Source of the DNA: Salipiger marinus
GTDB taxonomy: Bacteria; Pseudomonadota; Alphaproteobacteria; Rhodobacterales; Rhodobacteraceae
NCBI RefSeq assembly: GCF_900100085.1
Contig: NZ_FNEJ01000005.1
Span: 124,001 to 188,000, forward strand
Length of the DNA stretch: 64,000 nucleotides
Direction of reading: 5' to 3'
In this document: piece by piece, positions 1-8,372 of the stretch
Layout: each line of letters opens with the position of its first letter
Numbering within the stretch: the first letter of the stretch is position 1
The notes under the pieces: model-generated
Database searches by the model: none
Seen by the model: the letters and a program-made list of their open reading frames with translations, nothing else
What the model was told of the DNA's origin: nothing
Program-made: the position numbers and the translations under genes

Positions 1-188
1 GGATGCCGCAGGGCGTCTGGGTGTTCGGGCTTGCGGTCTTTGCGCTGGTCTCGACCGCGCTGTTCCTGCACGCGGCGCTGCTGTTTGCCCGCGACCGTGA
101 CAGGCTGAACCGCTTCTACGGCCCCAAGGCGCTGAAGGAAGTCATTGACGAGGAACAGGCCGGGATGACGGCGCGGGGGGCACGATGA
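1..188 (+). CDS. TRAP transporter small permease (DctQ), 3' end only
   Basis: Only the last 61 residues are in the window, read in the frame starting at base 3; the gene begins upstream. The visible part is a hydrophobic helix (VFGLAVFALVSTALFLHAALLF) ended by a charged tail, which fits the last membrane segment of a DctQ small permease. Its stop codon overlaps the start of the large permease by four bases (ATGA), the usual dctQM arrangement. DctQ links the periplasmic binding protein to the DctM channel. The binding protein gene (dctP) must lie outside the window. The identification rests mainly on the neighbour. Confidence 0.7.
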   Translation, partial: MPQGVWVFGLAVFALVSTALFLHAALLFARDRDRLNRFYGPKALKEVIDEEQAGMTARGAR

Positions 189-1486
189 TCGGACCGGGTG
201 AAGCCCTGCTGGGGTTTTCGATGATGCTGGGGCTCATGCTGATCGGCCTGCCGGTGGCGGTGGCGATGTTCCTGACCGCCTTCATCGGCGCGCTGAGCAC
301 GATGGGCTGGCCCATCCTCATGACCTTCGGCAACCAGATCTGGAGCGGGCAGAACGATTTCATCCTAACCGCCATCCCGCTTTTCGTGTTTCTGGGCGAG
401 ATCCTCGTGCGGTCCGGCGTGGCAGACGGGCTTTACCGCGCGCTTTCGGACTGGATGGGCCGGCTGCCCGGCGGGCTGCTGCATTCCAATATCGGCGCCA
501 GCGCGTTTTTCGCGGCGGTGTCGGGCTCGTCCGTGGCCACCGCCGCCACCATCGGCAATGTCGCCATCCCGATCCTGTCCGAACGGAAGTATGACGAGCG
601 GCTGACGGCGGGGACCATTGCCGCCGGGGCGACGCTGGGCATCCTCATTCCGCCCTCGATCAACATCATCATCTACGGCTCCATGACCAACACCTCCATC
701 GGTCAGCTCTTTGCGGCGGGGATCGTGCCCGGCATCGCGCTGACGCTGGCCTTCATGGCGCTGATCGCCGCCATCGCGCTGGTGAATCCGGGGGTGGCGG
801 GGCCAAGCCTGCCGCCGCGGCCCATGGCCGAAAAGCTGCGCGCGCTGCTCGACATCCTGCCGCCGCTTGCCATCTTTGCCGTGGTCATGGGGGTGATCTA
901 CGGAGGCTGGGCCACGCCCACCGAATCCGCCGCGATTGGCGTCAGCTGCGCCCTGCTGGTGGCGCTTGCCAAGCGCCGGATGACCCTGAGCCTGCTGCAC
1001 GAGTCGATGATCGCGACCGTGCGCATCTCGGCGATGATCCTGCTCATCATGGTGGGGGCGCATTTCCTCAACTTCGTCATCGGCATGCTGGGCATTCCCC
1101 AGACCCTGACCGGGGTCGTGGCCGATCTGGGTGCCGGGCCCATTCAGGTGCTGTTCCTGCTGATCCTGTTCTATCTCGTGCTGGGCTGTTTCATGGAAAC
1201 CCTGTCGATGATGATCGCCACGCTGCCCGTCGTGTTCCCGCTCGTCGTGCATCTGGGCATTGATCCGGTCTGGTTCGGCATCTTCCTCGTGCTGATGATG
1301 GAAACCGGGCTGATCACGCCCCCGATCGGGATGAACCTTTACATCGTGCAGGGTGTCCGAGGCACGGGATCCATTATGGACGTGATCTGGGGATCGATGC
1401 CCTTCGTGGCGCTCATGCTTGCCTTCACGGTGCTGCTGATCGCTTGGCCGGGGATGGTGCTCTGGCTGCCGGGCCTGCTGTTCTGA
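185..1486 (+). CDS. dctM: TRAP transporter large permease (DctM)
   Basis: A 433-residue, very hydrophobic protein of the normal DctM length, with a dozen or so membrane segments. Family features are visible: the GSSVATAATIG stretch near residue 120, ILIPPSINIIIYG near 155, a second ATPTESAAIG motif near 245, and the LITPPIGMNLYIVQG block near residue 380. DctM is the sodium-coupled channel subunit of a tripartite ATP-independent periplasmic transporter that imports organic acids or similar solutes. It is translationally coupled to dctQ. The next gene starts two bases after its stop, so transport and the downstream enzymes are probably one operon. The substrate is not readable from the sequence; the following enzymes suggest a ring-containing or N-carbamoyl compound. 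Confidence 0.93.
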   Translation: MIGPGEALLGFSMMLGLMLIGLPVAVAMFLTAFIGALSTMGWPILMTFGNQIWSGQNDFILTAIPLFVFLGEILVRSGVADGLYRALSDWMGRLPGGLLHSNIGASAFFAAVSGSSVATAATIGNVAIPILSERKYDERLTAGTIAAGATLGILIPPSINIIIYGSMTNTSIGQLFAAGIVPGIALTLAFMALIAAIALVNPGVAGPSLPPRPMAEKLRALLDILPPLAIFAVVMGVIYGGWATPTESAAIGVSCALLVALAKRRMTLSLLHESMIATVRISAMILLIMVGAHFLNFVIGMLGIPQTLTGVVADLGAGPIQVLFLLILFYLVLGCFMETLSMMIATLPVVFPLVVHLGIDPVWFGIFLVLMMETGLITPPIGMNLYIVQGVRGTGSIMDVIWGSMPFVALMLAFTVLLIAWPGMVLWLPGLLF

Positions 1487-1488
1487 CC

Positions 1489-2949
1489 ATGCAGCTTGTC
1501 GAGGCCGATTGCGTGATCCCGGATGCGGTGTCGCCGCCGCTTCGGCCCGGTGCCGTGGCGGTGGCGGCGGGGCGGATCGCGGCGCTTGGACCGCCCGCCG
1601 CGCTGCGCGCCCGCTTTCCGGACGCGGCCCGCACCGAGCTTGGCGACGCGATCCTGCTGCCGGGCTTCGTCAACGCCCATCAGCACGGGCGCGGGCTGAG
1701 CCAGATCCAGCTGGGCTATCCCGATGATGCGCTGGAGCCATGGATCGCGCGGCGGCGCGGGCGCGGCACCCCGGATCCCTATCTGCTGACCCGCCACGCC
1801 GCCGAACAGATGCTGCGCCACGGCGTGACCGCCACCCTGCACGCCAATTACAGCTACGCCACCGGCGATTACGAGGCCGAACTGCGCGGGGTGCTGCGCG
1901 CCTATGACGAGACCGGGCTGCGCGCCACGGTCTGTGTGGGATATGCCGATCAGGGCGGGCTGGTCTATCCCCCGGCGGACGAGGCGCGCTTTCGCGCCGC
2001 GCTGTCGCCGGGGGCGCAGGCCCTGCTGGCGGCGGCGCGTCCCGCCTATCTGCCGCTTGACCACACGCTGGATCTGATGGACCAACTCCGCGCCGACTAC
2101 GCGGATCATCCGACCATCACGCTGGCCTATGGTCCCGCCGGGCCGCAATGGGTCAGCGACGCGGGCTGGCGGGCCATCGCACGGCACGCGGCACGCAGCG
2201 GCATTGGCATCCATTTCCATCTGCTCGAATCCCCCGCGCAGCGCGCCACGGCGGACAGGCTTTATGCGGGTCAGGTTCTGGCGCATCTGCAGCGGCTCGG
2301 CCTGTTCGAGACCGCCGTCAGCGCCGCGCATTTCACTCAGGCCCGGGCAGAGGATCTGCACGAGGCCCTGCGGCTGGGGCTGGTCGTGGTCAGCAATCCC
2401 GGCGCCAACATGCGGCTTTTCAACGGCGCGCCGCCGCTGGCCGCATGGCGCGAGGCGGGGCTGCCGGTGGCGCTTGGCACCGACAATTGCGCGCTGGACG
2501 ACAGCGAGGATTACCTGTCGGAACTCCGGCTCGGCGGGTTGCTGGCCAGAGGCACCGCGCCGCAGGATCCGGGTGCCGCAAACCGCCTGACCCTTGCCAT
2601 GGGCACGGAAACCGGCGCCCGGGCGATCTTTCAGCCCGGCTGCGGGCGGATCGCGCCGGGGCTCTGCGCGGATCTGGTGGCGATCGATCCCCGCCGGGCG
2701 CGCGGCGTCTGGCTTGATCCCGACTGCGACCCGCTTGATCTGGTGATCAGCCGCTGCACCGGGGCCGATACGGTCATGACCATGGTCGCGGGCGTGATCC
2801 GCCACCGCGCGGGCAGCCCCCGGCCCGGGCCGGAGGGGCTCGCCCGCATGGCCGCCGCCGCCCGGCAGGCCGGACCCGGGGCGCAGACCCATGCCGAGGA
2901 GATCGCGCAGGCGCTGCGCGCACACATTCCCGGAGGAGAGGAGGTCTGA
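1489..2949 (+). CDS. amidohydrolase family protein (deaminase/chlorohydrolase type)
   Basis: A 486-residue metal-dependent hydrolase with a TIM-barrel fold. The start is the ATG two bases after the dctM stop; an upstream in-frame ATG inside dctM is less likely. Metal and catalytic residues of the cytosine-deaminase/TrzN-like branch are visible: NAHQH (His64, His66), HFHLLE (His244, Glu247), AAHF (His281) and GTDN (Asp332). The family deaminates or dechlorinates N-heterocycles such as guanine, triazines, cytosine or methylthioadenosine. The substrate here is unknown. Its stop and the next start overlap (TGATG), indicating coupling with the epimerase gene. Together with the hydantoinase downstream it makes the operon look like a ring-opening pathway for an N-heterocycle, which is an inference. 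Confidence 0.82.
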   Translation: MQLVEADCVIPDAVSPPLRPGAVAVAAGRIAALGPPAALRARFPDAARTELGDAILLPGFVNAHQHGRGLSQIQLGYPDDALEPWIARRRGRGTPDPYLLTRHAAEQMLRHGVTATLHANYSYATGDYEAELRGVLRAYDETGLRATVCVGYADQGGLVYPPADEARFRAALSPGAQALLAAARPAYLPLDHTLDLMDQLRADYADHPTITLAYGPAGPQWVSDAGWRAIARHAARSGIGIHFHLLESPAQRATADRLYAGQVLAHLQRLGLFETAVSAAHFTQARAEDLHEALRLGLVVVSNPGANMRLFNGAPPLAAWREAGLPVALGTDNCALDDSEDYLSELRLGGLLARGTAPQDPGAANRLTLAMGTETGARAIFQPGCGRIAPGLCADLVAIDPRRARGVWLDPDCDPLDLVISRCTGADTVMTMVAGVIRHRAGSPRPGPEGLARMAAAARQAGPGAQTHAEEIAQALRAHIPGGEEV

Positions 2950-3890
2950 TGCATGTGCTCGTGACAGGGGCGGCGGGCTTTGTGGGGGCGGCGATCTGCG
3001 CCGACCTCTCCGCCCGCGGCGTGCCCGTGCTGGCTCTTGACCGGCACCCGCCCCGGCAGATCCTGCCCGGAATGACCGCCGTCACCGCCGATCTGCGTGA
3101 CCCCGTGGCCCTTGCCGCCGCGCTGCGCGGGCGGGGGCTGACCCATGCGATTCATGCCGCAGCCCTTACCCCCGATGCCGCGCGCGAGACGGCAGAGCCC
3201 GACCTGATCCTCGAGATCAACCTGCTGGGGGCGGTGCGGCTCCTGCAGGCGGCGGCAGCCTGCGGAGTCGGACGGCTGCTGCAGATCTCCTCCATCGCGG
3301 TCTATGGCACCGCAGCACCCGAGCCTGACGGGCGCTATCACGAGGATCGCAGCCGCCCCGCGCCGCAAAGCCTTTACGGCATCAGCAAGCTCGCCGCAGA
3401 GATGAGCCTGCAGCGGCTCGCCGCCCCGCTTGGCGTCGCGCTGTCGGTGCTGCGGCTTGGCCCGATCTTCGGGCCCTTCGAACAGGCTTCCGACAGCCGA
3501 CAGGTGACGAGCCCGCATCACCAGATCCTCATGGCGGCGCGGGCGGGCCAGCCCGTGACCCTGCCCCGCGCGGTGCCCGCCGACTGGTGCTATTCCCGTG
3601 ACGCCGCCGCCGCCATCGCGGATCTGGCGCTGCATCCCGGGCCGCTGCCGGATCTGCTGCATGTGGGGGCGGGCCGCATCACCGACCTGCCCGCATGGTG
3701 CGCGGCCCTTGCCCCGCACCTGCCCGGGCTGCGCTGGCAGGTCGATGCCGCGGCACCGTCCATCCGCTACGGCTATGACCGCGACCGGCCCGCGCTTGCC
3801 ACGGACCGGCTCGCCACGTTTGTGCCCCGCCGCCCGACCCCCCTGCCCGAGGCCGCCGCCGACTGGCTGCAGCATCTCGCAGCCCCCTGA
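2949..3890 (+). CDS. NAD-dependent epimerase/dehydratase family protein
   Basis: A 313-residue extended SDR protein. The N-terminus carries the dinucleotide-binding motif TGAAGFVG (residues 6-13), followed by an acidic Asp31 that would favour NAD. The active site is visible as ISS near residue 113 and YGISK with Tyr143 and Lys147. Length is normal for sugar-nucleotide epimerases and for D-erythronate-type dehydrogenases. It starts inside the stop codon of the amidohydrolase gene and is followed after 20 bases by an SDR gene, so it belongs to the TRAP/hydantoinase operon. The actual substrate cannot be told; an acid or lactone dehydrogenase role is as likely as sugar-nucleotide epimerisation. 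Confidence 0.85.
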   Translation: MHVLVTGAAGFVGAAICADLSARGVPVLALDRHPPRQILPGMTAVTADLRDPVALAAALRGRGLTHAIHAAALTPDAARETAEPDLILEINLLGAVRLLQAAAACGVGRLLQISSIAVYGTAAPEPDGRYHEDRSRPAPQSLYGISKLAAEMSLQRLAAPLGVALSVLRLGPIFGPFEQASDSRQVTSPHHQILMAARAGQPVTLPRAVPADWCYSRDAAAAIADLALHPGPLPDLLHVGAGRITDLPAWCAALAPHLPGLRWQVDAAAPSIRYGYDRDRPALATDRLATFVPRRPTPLPEAAADWLQHLAAP

Positions 3891-3910
3891 CCCCCGAAGG
3901 AGACCCGCCC

Positions 3911-4693
3911 ATGACCCAGACCCGACGCCTTGCAGGCCGCGTTGCCATCGTGACCGGCGGATCCTCCGGCATCGGCCGCGCCATCGTGCAGTGTTTTGCC
4001 GCCGAGGGCGCGCATGTGCTGGTGGCCGACATCACCGAAGAGGCCGTGGAGGGGGGCCGCCCCGTCTGCGATCTTGTCGCGGAGGCAGGTGGATCCGCGC
4101 TCTTCGTGAAAACCGACGTGGCGCGCGAGACCGAGGTGGAGGCGCTGGTGCAGACGGCCGTCACCCGTCATGGTCGGCTCGACATCCTTGTGAACAATGC
4201 CGTGCTCCGCGCGGGCAAGCCGCTGCTTGACACCACCGAGGCCGACTGGGACCGCGTGATGGATGTCAGCCTCAAAGGTGCCTATCTCTGTGCCCGCGCC
4301 GCGCTGCGCCAGATGCTGACGCAGGAGATCCGCGCCGAAGCGCGCGGGCGGCTGGTGCATATCTCGTCACAGCACGGGCATGTCTCGGCGCCCGAGGATT
4401 TCGCCTATGGCGTCAGCAAGGCCGGGATCGCCTATATGGCCCGCCAGATCGCCGCCGATTACGGGCCGCAGCACATCGTGTCGAATGCCGTGGCTCCGGG
4501 CAAGATCCTCACTGGCAAGGGCGGCCGCGCGGTAGAGCCGCGCTGGCTTGCCTATTCCGAACAGCGCACGCCGTGGCCCCGGCTGGGCCGCCCCGAGGAC
4601 GTGGCGCGCGCGGCGCTGTTCCTTGCCAGCGACGAGGCCAGCTATCTGACCGGTCACACGCTTTTTGTCGATGGCGGCTGGATGGCGGCCTGA
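3911..4693 (+). CDS. SDR family oxidoreductase
   Basis: A 260-residue classical short-chain dehydrogenase/reductase. The cofactor motif TGGSSGIG is at residues 15-22, the NNA structural motif at 95-97 (NNAV rather than the usual NNAG), catalytic Ser at 152-153 and the YGVSK motif with Tyr166 and Lys170. The C-terminal SYLTGHTLFVDGGWM is typical of the family. A Shine-Dalgarno AAGGAG lies about nine bases before the ATG. It follows the epimerase by 20 bases and precedes the hydantoinase by 38, so it is a member of the same catabolic operon. The reaction is an NAD(P)-dependent alcohol/ketone interconversion on an unknown substrate. Confidence 0.9.
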   Translation: MTQTRRLAGRVAIVTGGSSGIGRAIVQCFAAEGAHVLVADITEEAVEGGRPVCDLVAEAGGSALFVKTDVARETEVEALVQTAVTRHGRLDILVNNAVLRAGKPLLDTTEADWDRVMDVSLKGAYLCARAALRQMLTQEIRAEARGRLVHISSQHGHVSAPEDFAYGVSKAGIAYMARQIAADYGPQHIVSNAVAPGKILTGKGGRAVEPRWLAYSEQRTPWPRLGRPEDVARAALFLASDEASYLTGHTLFVDGGWMAA

Positions 4694-4731
4694 GCCGCCC
4701 CGCCCCCCTTCCCAAACCCGAGGAGCCGAAC

Positions 4732-6228
4732 GTGCCAGATTACGACATCGTCATCAGAGGCGGGCGCATCGTCACCGCCGCCGAAGTCTTCACCGCTGAT
4801 CTTGCCATCCGGGGCGGCACCATCGCCGCCATCGGCCACGATCTTGGCAAAGGCCGCGAAGAGATCGATGCCACGGGGCGGCTGGTCCTGCCCGGCGGCA
4901 TCGATCCGCACTGCCATATCGAGGAGGTCGGCGCGGACGGATCGGTTCAGGAGGAAAGCTTCGTCTCCGGATCCCGCGCGGCGCTGGCCGGGGGCACCAC
5001 CTCCTTCATCTGCTTCAAGCCGCAATGGCGCGGGCAGACGCTGGCACAGAGCGCCCCGGATTACGAAACCCGCGCCGCACGGTCGCTGGCCGACTATTCC
5101 TTCCACCAGATCATCACCGATCCGACGCCCGAGGTTCTGGCCACCGAGATCCCCGCGCTGGCGGCCCGGGGCATCCGCAGCCTGAAGGTCTTTCTGACCT
5201 ATGATCCGCTGCGCCTGACCGATGGCGACTTCCTCAAGGTTCTGGCCTCTGCCCGGCGGCTTGGCCTGCTGGTCACCGTCCATTGCGAGAATTTCGACGC
5301 CATCGCCTGGCAGCAGGAGGCGCTGCTGGCGGCGGGGCTTACCGACCCCGTGCATCACGCCTGGGCCCGTCCTCCGGTGGTCGAGCGCGAGGCCACCCTG
5401 CGCGCGATGGCGCTGGCCGAACTTGTGGACCAGCCCCTGCAGATCTTCCACGTGTCTTGCGGAGAAGTGGCCGAAGAGATTGCACGCGCCAAGGCCCGCG
5501 GCCAGAAGGTCTGGGCCGAAACCTGCACGCATTACCTGACCCATGGGGTGGATGACCTTGAACGGCCGGATTTCGAGGGCGCCAAATTCGTCTGCTCCCC
5601 GGCCCTGCGCGACCGATCAGAGGCGGCCCGGCTCTGGGAAGCGATCCGCGCGGGCACCATCGACATCATCTCTTCGGACCATTGCGGCTTTTCCTTCGCC
5701 ACTGCCAAGAAGGATCCCGGCGCCTCCAGCTACGGGCAGGGGGCCGCGATGCTGCGCCCCGATGGCACCCCGGCCTTCAATGCCATTCCCAACGGCGCGC
5801 CGGGGATCGAGAACCGTCTTACCGTGCTCTTCTCCGAAGGGGTGTCGACGGGGCGGATCGACCTTCCCACCTTTGTCCGCCTCACCTCGGCCAATGCCGC
5901 CGAACGCTACGGGCTGGGCGGTCGCAAGGGCACGCTCATGCCCGGGGCCGATGCCGATGTGGTGCTCTGGGATCCGGAGCTTGAACGGACCATCACCGTC
6001 GGCGAGATGCAGCACGCCATCGACTACACGCCATGGGAAGGCTACCGCGCCCGGGGCTGGCCGGTCATGACGATCCGCCGGGGTGAGATCGTCATGCGGG
6101 ACGGTGTCCTTCTTGCGCAGCCCGGCAGCGGCCGGTTTCTGGCGCGCGGCCCCTATGCGGCCATCGCCCCCCGGGGCGTGGTCCCGAACGGGTTCGACAC
6201 GGTGGGCCGGGGATCCGGGCAGACCTGA
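4732..6228 (+). CDS. hydA: dihydropyrimidinase / D-hydantoinase-like cyclic amidohydrolase
   Basis: A 498-residue protein of normal dihydropyrimidinase length. I chose the GTG at 4732, which follows GAGGAG and begins the VPDYDIVIRGGRI strand typical of the family; longer readings run into the SDR gene. The full binuclear zinc site is present: PHCH (His60, His62), LKVF (Lys152, the carboxylated lysine), VHCEN (His184), FHVSC (His240) and SSDHC (Asp316). The enzyme opens cyclic amides such as dihydropyrimidines or hydantoins to N-carbamoyl acids. No carbamoylase gene is seen here. It is the last gene of the TRAP operon and gives the best hint that the imported solute is a cyclic amide. Confidence 0.9.
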   Translation: MPDYDIVIRGGRIVTAAEVFTADLAIRGGTIAAIGHDLGKGREEIDATGRLVLPGGIDPHCHIEEVGADGSVQEESFVSGSRAALAGGTTSFICFKPQWRGQTLAQSAPDYETRAARSLADYSFHQIITDPTPEVLATEIPALAARGIRSLKVFLTYDPLRLTDGDFLKVLASARRLGLLVTVHCENFDAIAWQQEALLAAGLTDPVHHAWARPPVVEREATLRAMALAELVDQPLQIFHVSCGEVAEEIARAKARGQKVWAETCTHYLTHGVDDLERPDFEGAKFVCSPALRDRSEAARLWEAIRAGTIDIISSDHCGFSFATAKKDPGASSYGQGAAMLRPDGTPAFNAIPNGAPGIENRLTVLFSEGVSTGRIDLPTFVRLTSANAAERYGLGGRKGTLMPGADADVVLWDPELERTITVGEMQHAIDYTPWEGYRARGWPVMTIRRGEIVMRDGVLLAQPGSGRFLARGPYAAIAPRGVVPNGFDTVGRGSGQT

Positions 6229-6288
6229 GAGCCGCGCCGCCCCTCCCGGAAGCCGGGATCAGGCCTTGGCTCAGGCGCCGCGCCCTGT

Positions 6289-6304
6289 CCGGAACGCGTT
6301 CCGG
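6289..6304. other. 16-bp perfect palindrome, possible weak terminator stem
   Basis: CCGGAACGCGTTCCGG is a perfect palindrome 60 bases after the hydantoinase stop. It could fold as a six-pair stem with a CGCG loop. No T-run follows, so a Rho-independent terminator is not clear. The 717-base gap between the hydantoinase and the MFS gene (6229-6945) holds only this element and the sRNA described next; I see no convincing protein gene in it. Confidence 0.4.
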
Positions 6305-6517
6305 GCCACCGCAGAGGATTGCGGACCGTATGGTTTTCCCGCGCACAGGCCCCCGCTCGGGCGGGGCGCGGGGCCAGTGCGCGGGGGTCGGCAGGTGCGC
6401 GGAATTCTGGCAAAGACGCGCTGCCATGCACTGAGGACAAGTCAGGTCTGCACTACTGACCATTGTGCCGCGACGCGGCATTGGCTAATTAAGGACAACG
6501 ACACAGCGATGTGTCCC

Positions 6518-6600
6518 AAGTTTCCTGGGGTTCCTCCTCCTCCCTGAGCCCCGGAAATCAGCGGCGACCCTCTTCTCCTCCTCCCTGGGGGTCGCCGCGT
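6518..6600 (+). ncRNA. CcsR/cuckoo-type sRNA with two CCTCCTCCC loops
   Basis: Two consecutive hairpins are visible. The first pairs TTTCC-GGGG (6521-6530, one bulged T) with CCCCGGAAA (6549-6557) around a loop containing CCTCCTCCTCCC. The second pairs GCGGCGACCC (6561-6570) with GGGTCGCCGC (6589-6598) around a loop containing CTCCTCCTCCC. Two stem-loops that both expose an anti-Shine-Dalgarno CCTCCTCCC is the defining architecture of the CcsR (cuckoo) stress sRNAs described in Rhodobacter sphaeroides and relatives. In that species they are Hfq-bound and induced through the RpoH factors. The ends are my estimate. No DUF1127 (CcaF1) gene, the usual upstream partner of ccsR arrays, is visible here. 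Confidence 0.75.
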
Positions 6601-6945
6601 CCTCCCCCTTCTCAGACCATGACGATCAGCTGCGCCGGGCTTCAGTCCCTGCTGCCGTGCCGCAAGGCCAAAGCGGCACCGCCCGGCGTTATGGCGCCCG
6701 CCTCAGCCCACACTTTCGCGCCATAGCGCATGCCCCGGACCGCCCGGGATGCGCCCTCATGCCCCCTGCCCCGGGTCGCGGCCTGCGCCGCCCGGCAGAT
6801 CGGTGGGAACCGACCCTGCCGCGAAGGGATCCGGCGTCTCGCGCCGTCGCGGGAGGGGCGCCTCCGGTTGCTCCTCCCGCCGGATCGTGAAACAGATCGG
6901 GGCTTGCGGGATCCTCCCCGCCCTCCCTTTCTGACCGGACCCTGC

Positions 6946-8163
6946 ATGTTATCCTTTCTCCGCAACAACCTGCGCTGGCTTGGGGGCGGGCTGCTGCTGA
7001 CCTTCGCCTCTGCCTTCGGGCAGACATGGTTCATCTCGCTCTTTGCCGTCTTCATCAAGGACCAGCACGGTCTCAGCGATGGCAGCTGGGGCAGCCTTTA
7101 TACCGCCGCGACGCTGGCCTCGGCGGGGCTGATGTTCTGGCGGGGCGGCATGGCGGACAGCGTGCCGCTGTCGCGGCTGGCCCCGATGGTCGCACTGGTC
7201 TTCGCCCTCGCCGCGCTTGGAATGGCCTGGGCGCCGTCGGTGGCGGTGCTGGGGCTGTCGCTGTTCCTGCTGCGCTTCTGCGGGCAGGGCATGTTCAGCC
7301 ATATCGCGATGACGGCGATGGGGCGCTGGTTCGAGGCGCGGCGCGGACAGGCCGTGTCCATCACCACGCTGGGCCACCCCGCCGGGGAAATCCTCATGCC
7401 GCTGCTGGTGGTCCTGCTGATCGGGGTCCTTGGCTGGCAGGGCACATGGCTGCTGGTGGCCGCGCTTCTGGTGCTGGTGGTGGCGCCCCTGCTGTGCTGG
7501 CTTCTGGCCGAGGGCCGCGACCCGGTGGGACAGGCGGCCCGGATCCAGAGCCCGGGCCTGCTCGGGCGGCAATGGCAGCGGCGGGATGCCGTCCGGCACT
7601 GGCTGCTGCCCGCTCTGCTGCCCGTGCTGCTGACGCCGGGCTTCATCACCACGGTCATCTTCTTCCATCAGGCGCATATCGCGCAGGTCAAGGGCTGGAC
7701 TTTGGCCGAGATGGCGCCGGGCTATACGGCTTTTGGCCTGTCCACGGTTGTTGCGGCCTTCGCGGCGGGCTGGGCGGCGGACCGCTTTGGCGCGCTGCGG
7801 CTGCTGCCGGGGCTTCTGGTGCCCATGGGGCTGGGCGTGGCGCTGATTGCCCCGTCGGGGAGCGTGACCGGATGGTATCTGGCGCTGGCCGTGGTCGGGA
7901 TGACGCAAGGTATGGCGGGCTCGCTCTGGGGCGTGCTGTTTCCGGTGCTCTACGGCACCGCGCATCTTGGCGCGATCCGGTCGCTGGCCACCACGATCAT
8001 GGTCGTTTCCACCGCGATCGGGCCGGGGATCACGGGGATCCTGATCGACGGCGGCATCGGCTTTCCCGCTCAGGCGGCGGTCATGGGCGCGTGGTGTGCC
8101 GTCATGGCGCTGTGGTGCTGGATGATCACCCTGCGGGTGCAGCGCGATCTCAACCCCGCCTGA
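6946..8163 (+). CDS. MFS transporter
   Basis: A 405-residue membrane protein with about twelve hydrophobic segments, the normal size for the major facilitator superfamily. The start is the ATG giving MLSFLRNNLRWLGGG, where the first membrane helix begins; longer readings add a polar, arginine-rich stretch that does not look coding. A GGMADSVPLSRLAP loop after segment 2 resembles the family's motif A region, and WAADRFGALRLLP is the equivalent loop in the second half. The gene stands alone, 783 bases before the DMT transporter coding start would be reached without the short gap; it is oriented the same way. Substrate unknown; a small organic acid is a guess based on relatives of this size. Confidence 0.85.
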   Translation: MLSFLRNNLRWLGGGLLLTFASAFGQTWFISLFAVFIKDQHGLSDGSWGSLYTAATLASAGLMFWRGGMADSVPLSRLAPMVALVFALAALGMAWAPSVAVLGLSLFLLRFCGQGMFSHIAMTAMGRWFEARRGQAVSITTLGHPAGEILMPLLVVLLIGVLGWQGTWLLVAALLVLVVAPLLCWLLAEGRDPVGQAARIQSPGLLGRQWQRRDAVRHWLLPALLPVLLTPGFITTVIFFHQAHIAQVKGWTLAEMAPGYTAFGLSTVVAAFAAGWAADRFGALRLLPGLLVPMGLGVALIAPSGSVTGWYLALAVVGMTQGMAGSLWGVLFPVLYGTAHLGAIRSLATTIMVVSTAIGPGITGILIDGGIGFPAQAAVMGAWCAVMALWCWMITLRVQRDLNPA

Positions 8164-8372
8164 GGGGGCAGAGGTGACCGGCAGGCGCGCCCTCAACCGG
8201 AGCGCTGCAGCCTCACCAAGCTTGCGCTTCAGGGGCGCCCGGGCCCACGTCCTCCCCCGGGCCCAAGATGCGCGATCCGCTGCCGGTGCCTGGAATTTGC
8301 GCAAATCGGGGGCGGGCCGGTGTGCCTCCGGGCCTGCGCCTGCTAGAGCGGGGGGAGCAATGGAGGAACAGG

